Source: Brassica napus (lineage: Eukaryota; Streptophyta; Magnoliopsida; Brassicales; Brassicaceae). Taken from it: a stretch of DNA of 64,000 bases. The DNA lies in contig NC_063439.1 of the NCBI RefSeq assembly GCF_020379485.1, forward strand, positions 25,792,098-25,856,097, in the 5' to 3' direction. Below the pieces are notes generated by a model. That model ran no database searches, was not told where the DNA came from, and was given only the letters and a program-made list of their open reading frames with translations. Below, in pieces: positions 34,541 through 46,208 of the stretch. Every line of letters begins with the position of its first letter. The stretch's first letter is position 1. A program made the position numbers and the translations under genes.

Positions 34541-36712
34541 GAACACACCCGTTGCTGCAAAGTCTTCTCTAAGCGACACTGTTCCGCTTTCTCTGCACAG
34601 ACCCTCCAGCTCTGCTCCAGTAAAGAGCTCTGTTTCCTCTGCGATTCTTCTGAGATCAACGTCCTCTCCTAGCCTCATGTTGCGTTATGCACTTGCAGTA
34701 TCTCTAACCGAGCTTCTACATCAGGCGGTGGCACGTACATCACCTAAACAAAGTCATAGCAAATCCAACTCTTCTGTTCAAAAAGTGATCTAATATGAGT
34801 ACTTACGAGATCAAATCTACCAGGTCGCATTAGTGCTGCATCAATTGCATAAGGGCGGTTTGTGGCAGCCAAGACAAGAATTCCCTAAACCGAACACTCA
34901 TCAATATCATTTTATTGAATCTATTAAAAAAGCTATGAAGTTCTTGTTTGTTTATATATATATACCTTGGCTTCTTCAAGACCATCCATTTCGGTTAAGA
35001 GTGTAGATAGAAGTCTTTCTCCAACTGTTGAACTATTGCTCGAGGAGCCCTCTTCACCTCTATAACGATCCATCACGGAAGTTAAAGAGTCTATAAACGT
35101 GAAAGCAGGAAGCTTGGAGAGATAGAGAGAGACAGAACCTTTTACAAGCGACAACATCAGCTTCATCAAAGAATATTATACTTGGTGCAGCAAGTCTAGC
35201 TCTTTGAAACATATTCCGTAACAATGCTTCTCCTTCTCCAACATACATTGAAAATAGCTCCGCACAGCTGAATCACACAAGAAAAAGTCAGTTCCTTTGC
35301 ACAAGCTTCATAACCAAAAGGTGTTCCATAAAGATTATACCTTAAGGAAAAGAAGGAAGCTTGAGCAGCATTTGCAGCGGCTTTAGCAAGAGTTGTCTTT
35401 GAGCAACCTGGAGGACCGTGGAGGAGTATTCCACGCATCGGTGAAATGCCCATTTTTGTAAATGCAGCTGAGTGTTTGATTGGCCATTCAACAGCTTGCT
35501 GGAGCTTTTTCTGTCCGCAACATGAAACGAATCAGTCCCAATGAATGAGGAAGACAACAGTGTTTGAAGCTACAACTCTTTTTTTGGAAGTATTGACCTT
35601 TAAATCTTTAAGGCCACCAACGTCGTCCCATGTCACTTTAGGGATGTCAACTGTGATGCCTCTTGTTAAACTTGGACCAACCACAGATTTTGCAACCTTG
35701 AAGTCTTGCAGTGTTAGGATAAGAGAATCTGCTGATCTTTTGCTTGCGCACATGGTCGCTTCACGACATAAAGCTTCCAAATCTGCTCCAACATAACCGT
35801 TGCAAGATGTTGCTATGGCTTGGAGATCAACACTAGGATCTAAACTGAGTTTCTTCGTGTACAGCTGAAAGAAGTAGCAAACATAAAGCTCACAAGAACC
35901 AAAAAGTTCTCACTTAAGCAGCAATTTAAGAAGTTAATAATATTACCAGCAGGATTTTGAAACGATCCTCCTCATTAGGCGTGCTCACTTCAACTAAGGT
36001 ATCAAACCGTCCCGCCCTTCTTAGCGCTGGGTCAATTGCATCCACCCTTGTTGACAAATCCGGAGAAAACCATTCAAACACAAAGAAAGCTAAAACCAAA
36101 TTCATGTTTTTTAAGGTAAGACAAGAACTTATTAGTGGATGCTACTACAACAACTCTTGGTGGAGATGATGAAGGCTTGTTTGAGTCCATGAGTGTAAAG
36201 AGCTGCGAAGCAATACGAACATCTTGCTCTCCTCTACATTTTAAGAGCGAATCAAATTATTTCTCAGTCTCTTATAGTCTTATATACTACGGGGTAACAA
36301 ATATCTGAGTGAGATACAATACCTATACACAAGTTCATAGCTTTGATGAACCCAACACACTTTGAGCTCAGTATACAACTTTGATGTACCCAACACACTT
36401 TTTGTCTGAAAAAAAAAAACTCAAGCGCTGTAGAAGAGTCTACCTTTCCGGTTCCAGGAGGGCCGTCCAGGAGCAACCCTCTAGACCACTGCATTGACGA
36501 GTTCAAGCAGAAAAAATATTAACCTGAACATAAACTGAAAAGCCAAGATTAGGTGTAAGGATGGTTACTTTGAGACCAAGAGTTCGAGCTTCGAGAGGGT
36601 AGCGGAAAGGGAAGACGATGAGTTCTCGAAGCGCTTGCAATGCCCTCTCGTTGCCGCCAATTTCTGATTCCGCTCGCCGTGTATCATCGCCGTTGATGTC
36701 CTCGCTTTCCAT
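34541..36712 (-). pseudogene. CDC48B: CDC48B AAA-ATPase, disrupted in several ways
   Basis: Minus-strand exons: 36569-36712 (MESEDINGDD...), 36444-36488, 36129-36233, 35947-36046, 35598-35864, 35341-35510, 35139-35267, 34966-35059, 34807-34884 and 34541-34743; the C terminus is at 29734-30015 beyond the transposon. It matches the plant CDC48/p97-like protein with two AAA modules (AT2G03670). D2 keeps Walker A (GPPGCSKTT) and Walker B (IIFFDEAD). D1 keeps only Walker A (GPPGTGK): the exon carrying the D1 Walker B region is missing between 36444 and 36233, and the neighbouring exons are in incompatible phases. A one-base deletion near 34681-34686 shifts the frame to TGA at 34675-34677. The copia element then splits the last exon. 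No full protein can be made from this copy. Confidence 0.9.
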
Positions 36713-36999
36713 CAGAGTAAACGCAAGAAAGGACCAGACTTTGGGATTGAGAACCAAACCGTGGGAAGAAGATAATTACGCTAGGTGTTTTGGTTTTCTT
36801 GTAGTTTTCCAATTTTAACCCTATTATAGTTTTCAACAAACATTTGAAAACTGATGATGATGTCACATGCATCAGTATCAAGTTAGCAAAATCAAGTTTT
36901 TAAACGGGAAAAACATGAAATTGTACTCCTTTGTATAAAGTACAAGACAAATCTGTGATCTAACATCAGTTGTCTATTGATAAAATGAGCCTTTCATTC

Positions 37000-39900
37000 T
37001 CACGGTGCGTTGAATCTCACACTCCCGGCAGAGGCCTGGTTAGCAGCTCGGTTACTTCCAAAATTCTTCCGGTTTGATTCACGAGCTATTCTCGACCCAA
37101 ACTGAAAACACACAACCATATCCTTAGTGAGACGGCGCATAAAAACACAACACAAAGGTGGTTTGAGTTTGAATTATCTTCAGAACGATCTCCTATTACC
37201 TGTATTGCTCTCTTAGGCATCTTTGCTACTTCATGTAAACCAAGCAGCTTTGCAACCTTCAAGATTTTAAACAACAATTTTCAGGTTTATAAAAGTAAAA
37301 AAAAATGACAGAAGCGTATTCACCTGTCTAAGAATCTTCTTGTCTCCCTTTCCACTTGGTTGCTCAAGATCAGTTATTTTCCACAAGGGAATGTCAAGTA
37401 GAGTCTTTATCACATCCTCATCTAAGAAAGGGAAACGCGCCTGAAAAAAAGTATTATATAAAAAACATTTGAGAACAAAGCACAAAGAGAAAAACGATAT
37501 TTGAGTTTCTATCCATGGTGCTGACATATACATACCTCTTTACCATTATCTGCAATGCATCTATCATCTCGACCCAAATTTCTTTTCCAAATCCTCTGCA
37601 TATCCAATTTCATTTCTTGATCCAAGGCAGCCCAGCTACAAAAGTGAACAAAGATGAGTTTATTATTAGTTTACACCCATAGAGAAGAAAACCATGCAAA
37701 GATATTTATATATATATATACCTCCCGTTTCTATATTTTGTTCTATGTCTACCATAACCAGCACATTGTTCATCGGCACCAGCGCCAACAAGCAATATTC
37801 TAGCATCAGACTTATATCTAATTCGTTGGCTATCTTCTTGATTGTCACTTTCTTCGTGAATCCAACCATCACCTCGAGCAGCTAGCCAGAGTGCTGTTCC
37901 TATGTTAAGGTCCTACAACATTGCAATTTTGGAAGAATGTGATGAGAAACCCTCAAGTCTGGAAAAATAACCCTCACGGCTTTGAAGTTTACCATGTAAG
38001 TATCAGCGGGGTTTATGAGTGACATAACACGCTTTGTCTCCAAGGTTAGTTTAGACAGATCAGCATCAATCTCGACAAGCTTCCACCTGAAATTTCCACA
38101 GCAATATTAAGTAAAAGATATGTGCATTTATAAAAGGTAATCAAGAGTTGAACCTTCTCAAGGGTGCAATCTTTTTAAGTTCTTTGATTCCAGCCTTGGC
38201 GGAGATCCTATCAGGAGCATTAGGACCATCAAAGCTAACATTAAGGAGATCAACTTCATCTGAAAGAAGAAGAAAAAAAAATACAGTTTTGAAAATTTAA
38301 AATTAATTTAAAACAACATTGCAGAAAAATATTTACATTTTGGATCAAGGCACTGATCCAACAGGGCAGCGAGAATCATAGAATCCAATCCACCAGAGAA
38401 AAGAACAGCTACTGGAACAACATCTTTTTCTCCCTGTTCATGACAATAAGAAGGTGTTTCTGAGGTAAATATTCACAGATCATGTAAAGCAATCATTAGA
38501 GAGCTCATACCTGAAAAATGCTATGTAGTGAAGTTCGCCGCCTCACTGATTCCTTTAGAACAACCAAAACTGTCTGCGCGAATCCTAAACCTAAACCTTG
38601 TCAGGAATATGAAATTTGAACAGAACTGGAGGAGTCTGAAGAACTTAAGCAGTACCTGAAAACGTTGAAAGAGCATTGTCTTTCTCTCCTTGAATTGAAG
38701 ACATTGATAGATCTTCAGGTCTTGGTACAACTAAATTCCTTTCCCATTCAATCAACTCTTTCCACATGTTATGTCTCCATTCATGCTTTGTGACTTCACC
38801 ACGTATACCGGATTCTGAAACCCCAAAAGACATGCTGTACACCCCACATGGAAGCTCTTCCCAAAATCTATGAATGCTATCACTATTTTCAGAGGCCAAT
38901 CCTGCCAAAGAACAGATAATACTTAGGCTTGAAGTGTACATAAAGAGACAAACTTAATCTACTAAGCAATACAAACCAGAACCATTAGCAACGGAAGAAG
39001 CTGGTGAAGAAGACGATAGAAGAAAACGAGGGTCTTCCACAGTTGGCCAGTGAACAAGGAGGCTCCTCCGACCAAAAGCATCTTTACCAAACCATAGCGT
39101 TCTTGAGCTTTCCTGATAGAGAAGAAGTTTGTAAGAGCAAGTAAAATGCTTCGGAAAAATAAGTGCAAGCTACAAAAGTACCTGCCAATATATAATGGCC
39201 CAGGGGCCTTTAATCATTGAAAGAACATCTGGAACTAAAGCGTTTGCCTTCTCTAAAGCCTCCAAAAGAACTTCAGTATCATTATCAAAGCTACTGAGTT
39301 CAATTCCTCCAAATACTTCTCCTGCAGGGTAAACATACCAAACTACCAATTTATATCGTAGAACTTAAAACAAATATAGAGAGCTTAAGAAGAAAACCAC
39401 ACCATTATAAGCAAGAATGTTTCCAGAAGAATCAACCAATGGCTGGATTATAGGACTAGTTCCTCTAAGCTGCAATGTGGAACCTATAAAATGCAATTCA
39501 CCGGATGTAGTAGCATTCTCAAGGTTACATGTTCCTTCGCCAGCCTCAAAAACAGAGAGAGTAACAGGTTCTTGAGCACAAGTTGGTTGAAGAAGAATCT
39601 TCTTTTCGCCTACACTATCAGGACCTCTTTGGCTTAGCACAGATTTCACATCTTCAGAAGAGAATTGTAACTGGTTTAACCAAGAAGAACACCAAATCAG
39701 CAAGCAATTCACTCATCTCTTAATACATTATAATTATCCATCAATATACAGAAACTCAAAAGAGTGATATTTTCTTTCAACTCAGATGTCAAAACAGAGT
39801 TTTGAGATTCATCCAACGGACAACAGCATAAGAGCAATGGGTACTTGAAACAGAGCAAAGCCATTAACTTCAAACTCAAAAGCTCAAAAGTTTCAAACTT

Positions 39901-40054
39901 TTAAACGCTCAATAATACAATAAGAGATCAAAGTAACTCATCAAAAGTGAGGTTGGAGAAGAGATTTTACTCGTTCGAAAGGACGATCGGAAGGAGAAGA
40001 AAGCGTCGAGAGTTCGATACGAACGCCGCACACTATAACTGCAATCCCACACAT
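37000..40054 (-). CDS. Asparagine synthetase-like (ASNSD1-type) protein
   Basis: Fourteen minus-strand exons: 39971-40054, 39403-39670, 39182-39321, 38977-39112, 38656-38901, 38511-38569, 38337-38433, 38154-38259, 37993-38086, 37722-37912, 37536-37635, 37324-37440, 37200-37256 and 37000-37101, all with GT/AG borders and consistent phases, for 598 residues. The N-terminal class II glutamine amidotransferase domain starts MCGIAVIV with the catalytic Cys at position 2. The PP-loop motif SGGLDS (residues 324-329) marks the AMP-forming synthetase domain, and VGAGADEQCAGYG follows. It belongs to the ASNSD1-like group (AT2G03667), distinct from the ASN1-3 synthetases; its true substrate is unclear. 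It is divergent from the NTF2/RRM gene with a tRNA between. Intact. Confidence 0.88.
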
Positions 40055-40170
40055 AATCTCCGGCGGCGTCTCTCTCTCTCTCTGGCCTCCTTCACGTCAA
40101 CAGTAAAGACGAAGTTGCTTTAGTCTGCAAACATAGAATTAAACTCGACGTTTCAAGAGTTGATCAAAGT

Positions 40171-40242
40171 GCCTCCGTAGCATAGTGGTATTGCGTTCGC
40201 TTCGTAAGCGAAAGGTCGTGAGTTCGATCCTCGCCGGGGGCT
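40171..40242 (+). tRNA. tRNA-Thr (anticodon CGT)
   Basis: A 72-nt cloverleaf without intron. The acceptor stem is GCCTCCG/CGGGGGC, the anticodon stem TTCGC/GCGAA with loop TTCGTAA (anticodon CGT), and the T stem GTGAG/CTCGC with loop TTCGATC (B box GTTCGATCC). The D arm is normal. CAA lies just upstream (40164-40168 region) and T-rich sequence follows as a Pol III terminator. It stands in the 860-bp gap between two divergently transcribed protein genes. Confidence 0.95.
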
Positions 40243-40439
40243 TCTTTATTTTTATTATTTGGTATTTTCACCCTGATGAACACGAAAGATAAAACATTCC
40301 CACTACTCGGCAATGATTACGTGGCGTAATATAAATGGATAATATCCAAAAGTGAAAAAGGAATAAAATCAAAGTAATTGGCCCAAAATCTCTTGAGGAC
40401 AAGGATTTAGAGTAAAACCCTAGAAGGCATATATACACA

Positions 40440-40524
40440 CACATACACAAACATCACAAAGCAAAATCTTCTTCTTCCTCCTCCTCCTTCCCTCGAATCT
40501 CTCTAACCTTCATAGATTACCAGG
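40440..40524 (+). other. 5' UTR exon of the NTF2/RRM gene
   Basis: A pyrimidine-rich leader ends at a good donor (CCAG|GTATGA, 40524/40525), and the matching acceptor TTATGCAG ends at 40915, three bases before the ATG. The 5' limit is a guess. Leader introns of this kind often raise expression in plants. Confidence 0.5.
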
Positions 40525-40917
40525 TATGATTTCTTCTCAAAGTCTGTCTTATGTTATGTGTATTAAGTTTCTGCTGCTGCTTCAATCCGCAGCAAAGTTT
40601 AGACCTATCTCTTTTCTCAATTGCTGCGCCCTTATAGATCTATGGTAGTTATATTCTTAAGCCTTATATATATGGATTTAGTACAAGCGTACTTTCAGTT
40701 AACTTTTTGTTCTGTATTCACTGGAGATACTTTAATTGCAGATTAGAGTTTCTGAATGGGGGAATCTATTCTATTGTTGCATTAAATTTTCTGCAACTGA
40801 ATGAACATACTCTGTTTGAATTGGAGTATTTGATTACGGCTTGTCTTGTTTTTGTGGTTGTTGCTGCGTATGACTCTGTTTCCTTAAAGACTAGTTTTCT
40901 GATTGGATTATGCAGAG

Positions 40918-42708
40918 ATGACACCTGTATCAAACGCTCCATCAGTGGATGCACAAATCGTAGGCAATGCCTTCGTTCAGAAGTACTACACCCACCTTTA
41001 TGAAAAGCCCGCTGAAGTTTACAGGTTCTATCTCGAGGAGAGTGTGCTTGGAAGGCCTGGTCTTGATGGTGAAATGGTTTCTGTCAAGTCATTGAAAGTA
41101 AGTTCCTTCTAAAGACATAACTAACTATAGTAATATGTCTTTAGTGGTTTGATTCATTTGAGAAAATCTTTGCAGGCTATTAATGATCAGATAATGTCTG
41201 TTGACTACCAAAACTCGAAGATCCAGATTCTGACTGCTGATTCCCAAGCGTCTTTGAAGAGCGCAGTTGTGACTTTGGTCGCGGGTTTAGTGATTGGCAA
41301 GGATGGAGAGAGGAAGAGTTTTACTCAGTCTTTCTTCCTTGTGCCGCAGAATGGAAGCTACTTTGTTCTCAACGATGTCTTTAGGTACGTTTCTGATGTG
41401 TTTGTTGCACCAGAAGCTACCAAGGAGGCCGAGGTTGAGGTCGAGGAGAGTCCAAAAGAAGCTGTTCCTGGTAAGTAGTGTTTTCAACAAATCAAGAACT
41501 TGGAAATTTAGACTCTTGAACTGTGTCTTGATTCATTTGTTTATTGCTACTTGACCAGCAGAGCCTGCGAAAGAAGTTGTGGAGCCGGCTGCTAGAGCTA
41601 CAAATGAGGAGAAAGTTGTGAACGGTAACAGCAACTTACCTAAAGCTGCTGAAGCAAAGCCTCAAGAGGACACTGGTGTCAAGAAGTCCTTTGCAGTAAT
41701 TGTGAGTCTTTGTTGTGTTTAGTTTCGTGTTCTGTTTTGTTATTTTATCTTTAAAAATAAAGTCTAACCTCTCTAGGTCGATTTCAAAACTTACAGGCTG
41801 CTCAAAACGGTGCTCAGACCAATGCTAAAGCTTCACCTGCAAAGCATAAACCTGTTGAGAAGCCGAGAGTTGCTCCTCAGACCAAAGCTGCTGCCCCAGT
41901 AGCTGCTGCTCCTCAGCCCAAAGCTCCTTCTGCTAAAACCAGTGAACAACCACCAGCTCAAGGTGGTTCCATATTCGTTGCAAACTTGCCTATGGATGCG
42001 TCTCCAGAGCAACTGTTTGAAACATTTAAAGGCTTTGGAGCTATTAGAAGAGGCGGCATCCAAGTCAGAAGCTACACGGTTAGTTCTTTAGAAAGATCTT
42101 AGCTATGAGAAACCTTAAGTACTAGTTCACTCCCACGCTTAAAATCTCTTGTCTTTTTCAGGAACAAAGAAACTGTTTTGGGTTTGTGGCCTTTGAAAAT
42201 AGTGAATCGATCAAAAATGTCTTCAAGGTATGCTTTTTTGCTCTCATCAAGTTCTCAAACTTCAATATACTTCCTCCAAGTTTTTTTTTTCTTTTTTTTT
42301 TTTTTTTCTGATATTGGAGTGTTGTACAACTTTCTAGGCTCACAACGAATCTCCAATTTTTATCGGAAACAGAAGAGCATCTATTGAAGAAAAACGAGGC
42401 AAGTTTCTTAATGTCAATGTTGTGTTGTCCTTCTCCTAGATGATAACTTATGTAAGGAACAAAAATTATAATATTGTTTTTCTTTGAATTATTATTATGC
42501 AGTCAACAACAATGAGAATGGTGGAAGAGCCTATGCGCGGAACAATGGCAACAATAGGAATGAGAATGGTTACAGAAAGGATGGCTATAGACCTCGGGGC
42601 AATGGTGTGAATGGAGGAAGAGGCTCCGGGAGAAATGGGCCGGAGAGACAGAGCGGTGATGCTAAAGCTTCTCAGAACGGTCATGGCAATGCTCAGGCCA
42701 AAAACTAG
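40918..42708 (+). CDS. NTF2 and RRM domain protein (G3BP-like)
   Basis: Seven coding exons: 40918-41097, 41176-41470, 41559-41701, 41797-42078, 42162-42227, 42338-42398 and 42503-42708, for 410 residues. The NTF2-like domain is at about residues 9-125 (FVQKYYTHLYEKPAEVYRFY...), followed by an acidic, Pro/Ala-rich linker. The RRM is at about 262-335, with RNP2 IFVANL and RNP1 NCFGFVAF. The tail is Gly/Asn/Arg-rich (RGNGVNGGRGSGRNG). This order is that of Ras-GAP SH3-binding protein homologs, which join stress granules and bind RNA. Arabidopsis counterpart AT2G03640. Intron 2 ends in tandem acceptors CAGCAG (41556-41561 region), and intron 6 uses a GC donor (G|GCAAGT at 42399). Reading frame intact throughout. 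Confidence 0.9.
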
Positions 42709-43153
42709 ACTTTTTGATTGAACATCTTAAGACTTTTGGAAGAGCTAGAACTTATGATTCTTTGGGGGATTATGTCAATTTTTTGGATTATAATTGGTTT
42801 GAACCCTTGTTCTTTGACCAACTTAAATCGCTTGATTAAATTGTTTAAGCTCTTGGTATAACTTACACCTTTGTCTGATGCTTTCTGCTTTCCTTCCTAC
42901 TCAGAACCACTAATACAGAGAAACTATATTTTGATAAAATGAAAGAGAATCAATTTTCATGAAACAAAGAAACTCAACTCAAATTTGAAGAATCCAAGAT
43001 GAAAGAAGGATTCTAGAAGGATCCTAGAAAGTTTACAGGAAAATCAATATCAGAAGAGATGAAGAACACTAGAACAACCATCGTACAACAACTCTGTTGC
43101 ACTTTTTCATTTGATGATGACGTGGCTTTAGTGCTTGCAATTTCTGTATCACA
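42709..43153. other. 3' UTR and spacer
   Basis: The 3' UTR of the NTF2/RRM gene occupies roughly 42709-42900; the rest up to the hAT MITE has no supported feature. Confidence 0.4.
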
Positions 43154-43535
43154 CAGTGTTTTTAAAACCGGACCAAAACCGAACCGGATAATTTTTGGGT
43201 CACAATTCAATATGGTTCGACCGCGTCAAACTTGGTTCAGTAATCTAGATTAATATATTTCTAGTGTATAAATTTAAAATTAATATTAGTAAATATGATA
43301 TAGAATTAAAATATACGTGAATTTAAAACATAAACATTGTAAATATAAACTAATTTCATGTTTATATAGATGGTTCAAAGATTTTTGGTAATTTTAAATG
43401 ATTTTTATCAGTTTAATAACTCTGAAATCTAATCTGGCTATGTGACGGTTCATGGTCGAACCAATATTAAGACCCAATCCGGTTCATGGTTGGACCCGGT
43501 TTAACCATCGGGTCGGTCCGGTTTTAAAAACACTG
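43154..43535. mobile_element. hAT-type MITE with 8-bp target duplication
   Basis: A 382-bp element. The ends CAGTGTTTTTAAAACCGGACC and its inverted copy are near-perfect terminal repeats. It is flanked by GTATCACA (43146-43153) and GCATCACA (43536-43543), an 8-bp duplication with one change, as expected for the hAT superfamily. No coding capacity. Internal ACCGAACCGG / CCGGTT segments are also inverted. Confidence 0.8.
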
Positions 43536-44318
43536 GCATCACACTTTAGAAGCTGATCTCCTATAGTTCGGTGTATGTTAGAAACCATGTTCCATCCAGG
43601 AGATAGTCTCCACGTGGCTTGATATACGTTTGTCTTCTGTCTCTGGTTAAAAGAAAGGAAGGCGTTGTTACTGTGTAAAGTAAAACAGAGGGAGTAATTG
43701 CTCTTCATCTTCTGCTGCTTCTGCTTGGGGAAACTGAAATAGATTCTAAACGAAAAGGTGAAGCTCTTTTTTTATTTCGGAATCTTAGTCTTAGGGTTTG
43801 GTTTCGTTACTTTCATGAATTGTTACTTTGCTTGATCGTATGGATTTGGGAATATCGACCTAATTGATCGCCGGCGATTGGTCATTCGATAGTCTTAAAG
43901 GATCGGTTTCTTCGAATTTTTAGAAATTTTGCTACTGAATTTGATCATCCTTTACTGTAAAGTTTGTGGCTTTTCTTCATTTCTCGATTAGCAACTCAAT
44001 ACCCAGTTATTCAAATCTAGATTGATTTGGGAATTTTAGAGGGTTCACAAAGGTTAGGTTCTTGATGATCAACGCAGTTTCTGGTAGAAATGTTCACTAC
44101 TAAGTTTTAGAAGGCTTTTTTTGTGCTCTCAATCTCTTTGTTAACTCCTCGGAGAGAGAGAGAGCAGTTGAATGAGATGAGCTTACATGGTTGCTAAATA
44201 GATTTCGATTTCATCTCAAAACTGTTGTTTTCAGGTTGCAAATCTGTAGCTTTGCAGTAGTTTGCTTATGATACATCAACCTTTGCAGTAATCTGTGAGC
44301 AAGAACTGATATAGAAGC

Positions 44319-45997
44319 ATGGGAGAACAACCTGATCCGTTCTCCGCTTCTACTCTACCGGATTTCATATCTTCCCAAAAGATTGGTAGACCGGTTACTC
44401 TCGAAGGACAAAGCAACCGTGGGCATCCTTACTCTGGCCTCAAGAAGAGAGGGCAGTCTAGTCGTTCATGGGTCAAGATTGATGAGAATGGGAACTCGAC
44501 GGTTTTGGAGCTAGACAAGGCAACTATAATGAAGCGCTGTTCCTTACCATCAAGGGATTTGAGGCTTCTGGATCCTTTGTTTATTTACCCATCGAGTATC
44601 TTGGGACGTGAGAGAGCCATAGTGGTGAGCCTTGAGAAGATCAGATGTATAATCACAGCTGAGGAGGTTATTCTCATGAATGCTAGGGATGCGTCTGTTG
44701 TTCAGTACCAGTCTGAACTGTGTAAACGCCTCCAGTCTAACCAAAACTTGAATCTCAAAGGTCAGTTGATTTTTTTTGATATTAGCTTTGGTGGTTTGGA
44801 GTTATGATAGTTGTTAGATTGCTGGTAACATAAAGAACTGTTTGTTTCAGATGATTTGCCGTTTGAGTTTAAAGCGTTGGAGCTGGTTTTGGAATTATCT
44901 TGCTTGTCTTTAGATGCTCAGGTATGCCACTATTTGCCTCTAAGATCATTCTTCAAGTTAGTTAAAGCTCAAAAGCTTTTGGTGGATTTGAATTTTAATA
45001 GGTGAATGAGTTAGAGATGGAGGTGTATCCTGTTCTTGACGAACTAGCCTCAAACATCAGCACACTTAATCTAGAACATGTGCGTAGGTTAAAAGGTCGC
45101 CTCCTTGCCTTAACACAGAAAGTTCAGAAGGTAAACACACAAAGAACCCTTCAAAATTTAGAAAAGTCGGCACCATACATTTTGATTTTGGGGATTTCCT
45201 TAAAACTTGCAGGTTTGTGATGAAATAGAACATTTAATGGATGATGATGATGACATGGCTGAGATGTATTTGACTGAGAAGAGAGAAAGATCAGAGGCTC
45301 ATGCTTCTGTGGAGTTAGAAGACAACCTCGATGAGGATTTTGGATCTTCAGGAATAGTTTCCAAGTCTGCGCCGGTTTCACCTGTTGGTTCAACTAGTGG
45401 AAACCTTGGGAAGCTTCAAAGAGCCTTTAGTAGCGTGGTTGGCTCACACAGAAGCTTGTTAAGCTCATCTAGCAGCGGAGAGAACATCGACCAACTAGAG
45501 ATGTTGCTAGAAGCCTACTTTGTCGTAGTTGATAACACACTCAGTAAACTATCATCGGTTAGATTCTTAAATTTGTTACAACGAGATGTCTTTTCTATTC
45601 AATATTTTGATTTATGAGCTTGTGTTTGCAGCTGAAAGAGTATATTGATGATACAGAGGATCTGATCAACATCAAGCTGGTAACAACATACAAAACCAAG
45701 CTTTGTCTATCTTTGTCCTTTGTTTCATCCCTGGTCTCTGACTTTGTCTCCATGTTTTTTTCTTAGGGGAATGTACAGAATCAGTTGATTCAGTTTCAAC
45801 TGCTTCTCACCGCAGCAACCTTTGTGGCAGCCATTTTTGCAGCTGTAACCGCGGTTTTCGGGATGAACCTGCAAGACTCTGTTTTCAAAGATCCGACCAT
45901 GTTCCAGTGGGTTTTGCTTGTAACAGGTATTGGATGTGGACTTTTGTATTTTGGTTTTGTGTTATACTTCAAGCACAAGAAAGTATTCCCTCTCTAA
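44319..45997 (+). CDS. MGT3: Magnesium transporter MGT3/MRS2-5
   Basis: Six exons, 44319-44760, 44851-44921, 45002-45130, 45213-45557, 45632-45679 and 45767-45997, with correct phases and GT/AG borders, for 421 residues, the length of Arabidopsis MRS2-5/MGT3 (AT2G03620). It is a CorA/Mrs2 family Mg2+ channel of the tonoplast or other endomembranes. The long soluble N domain is helical and ends in two membrane helices (residues about 355-377 and 390-412). The signature GMN is at residues 377-379 at the end of TM1, followed by an acidic loop (DSVFKDP). The start MGEQPDPFS is preceded by a leader with a probable intron ending near 44235. Looks functional. Confidence 0.94.
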
Positions 45998-46208
45998 TAC
46001 TCTTTTTTTTTTTGTTAGTGAGACTTGAGTTACTATTGTAATAATTTTCATTGTCAAACTCAGTTTAGGCTTAGTCCAAGATTTGGGTATTGAAAAGTGA
46101 TAATAAAAGCCAAGGAATTGTAGCAATTACATATGAAATCTAATCAATTAAAGAAGTTCGAAACTTATAAGTCAAAAGGCATTGTCAATGGCCAGAACCA
46201 AAGCATGT

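Noticed and set aside
36120..36140. Lost splice donor in CDC48B after the AST-N codons
   Set aside because: A GT at 36127-36128 gives a frame-correct join (ASTN-K-VDAIDP), so this site need not be a lesion.
38580..38640. Acceptor GCGCAG at 38574 for exon 6 of the AS-like gene
   Set aside because: It gives the wrong phase; the next AG, four bases later, restores the frame and the conserved VLKESVRRR block.
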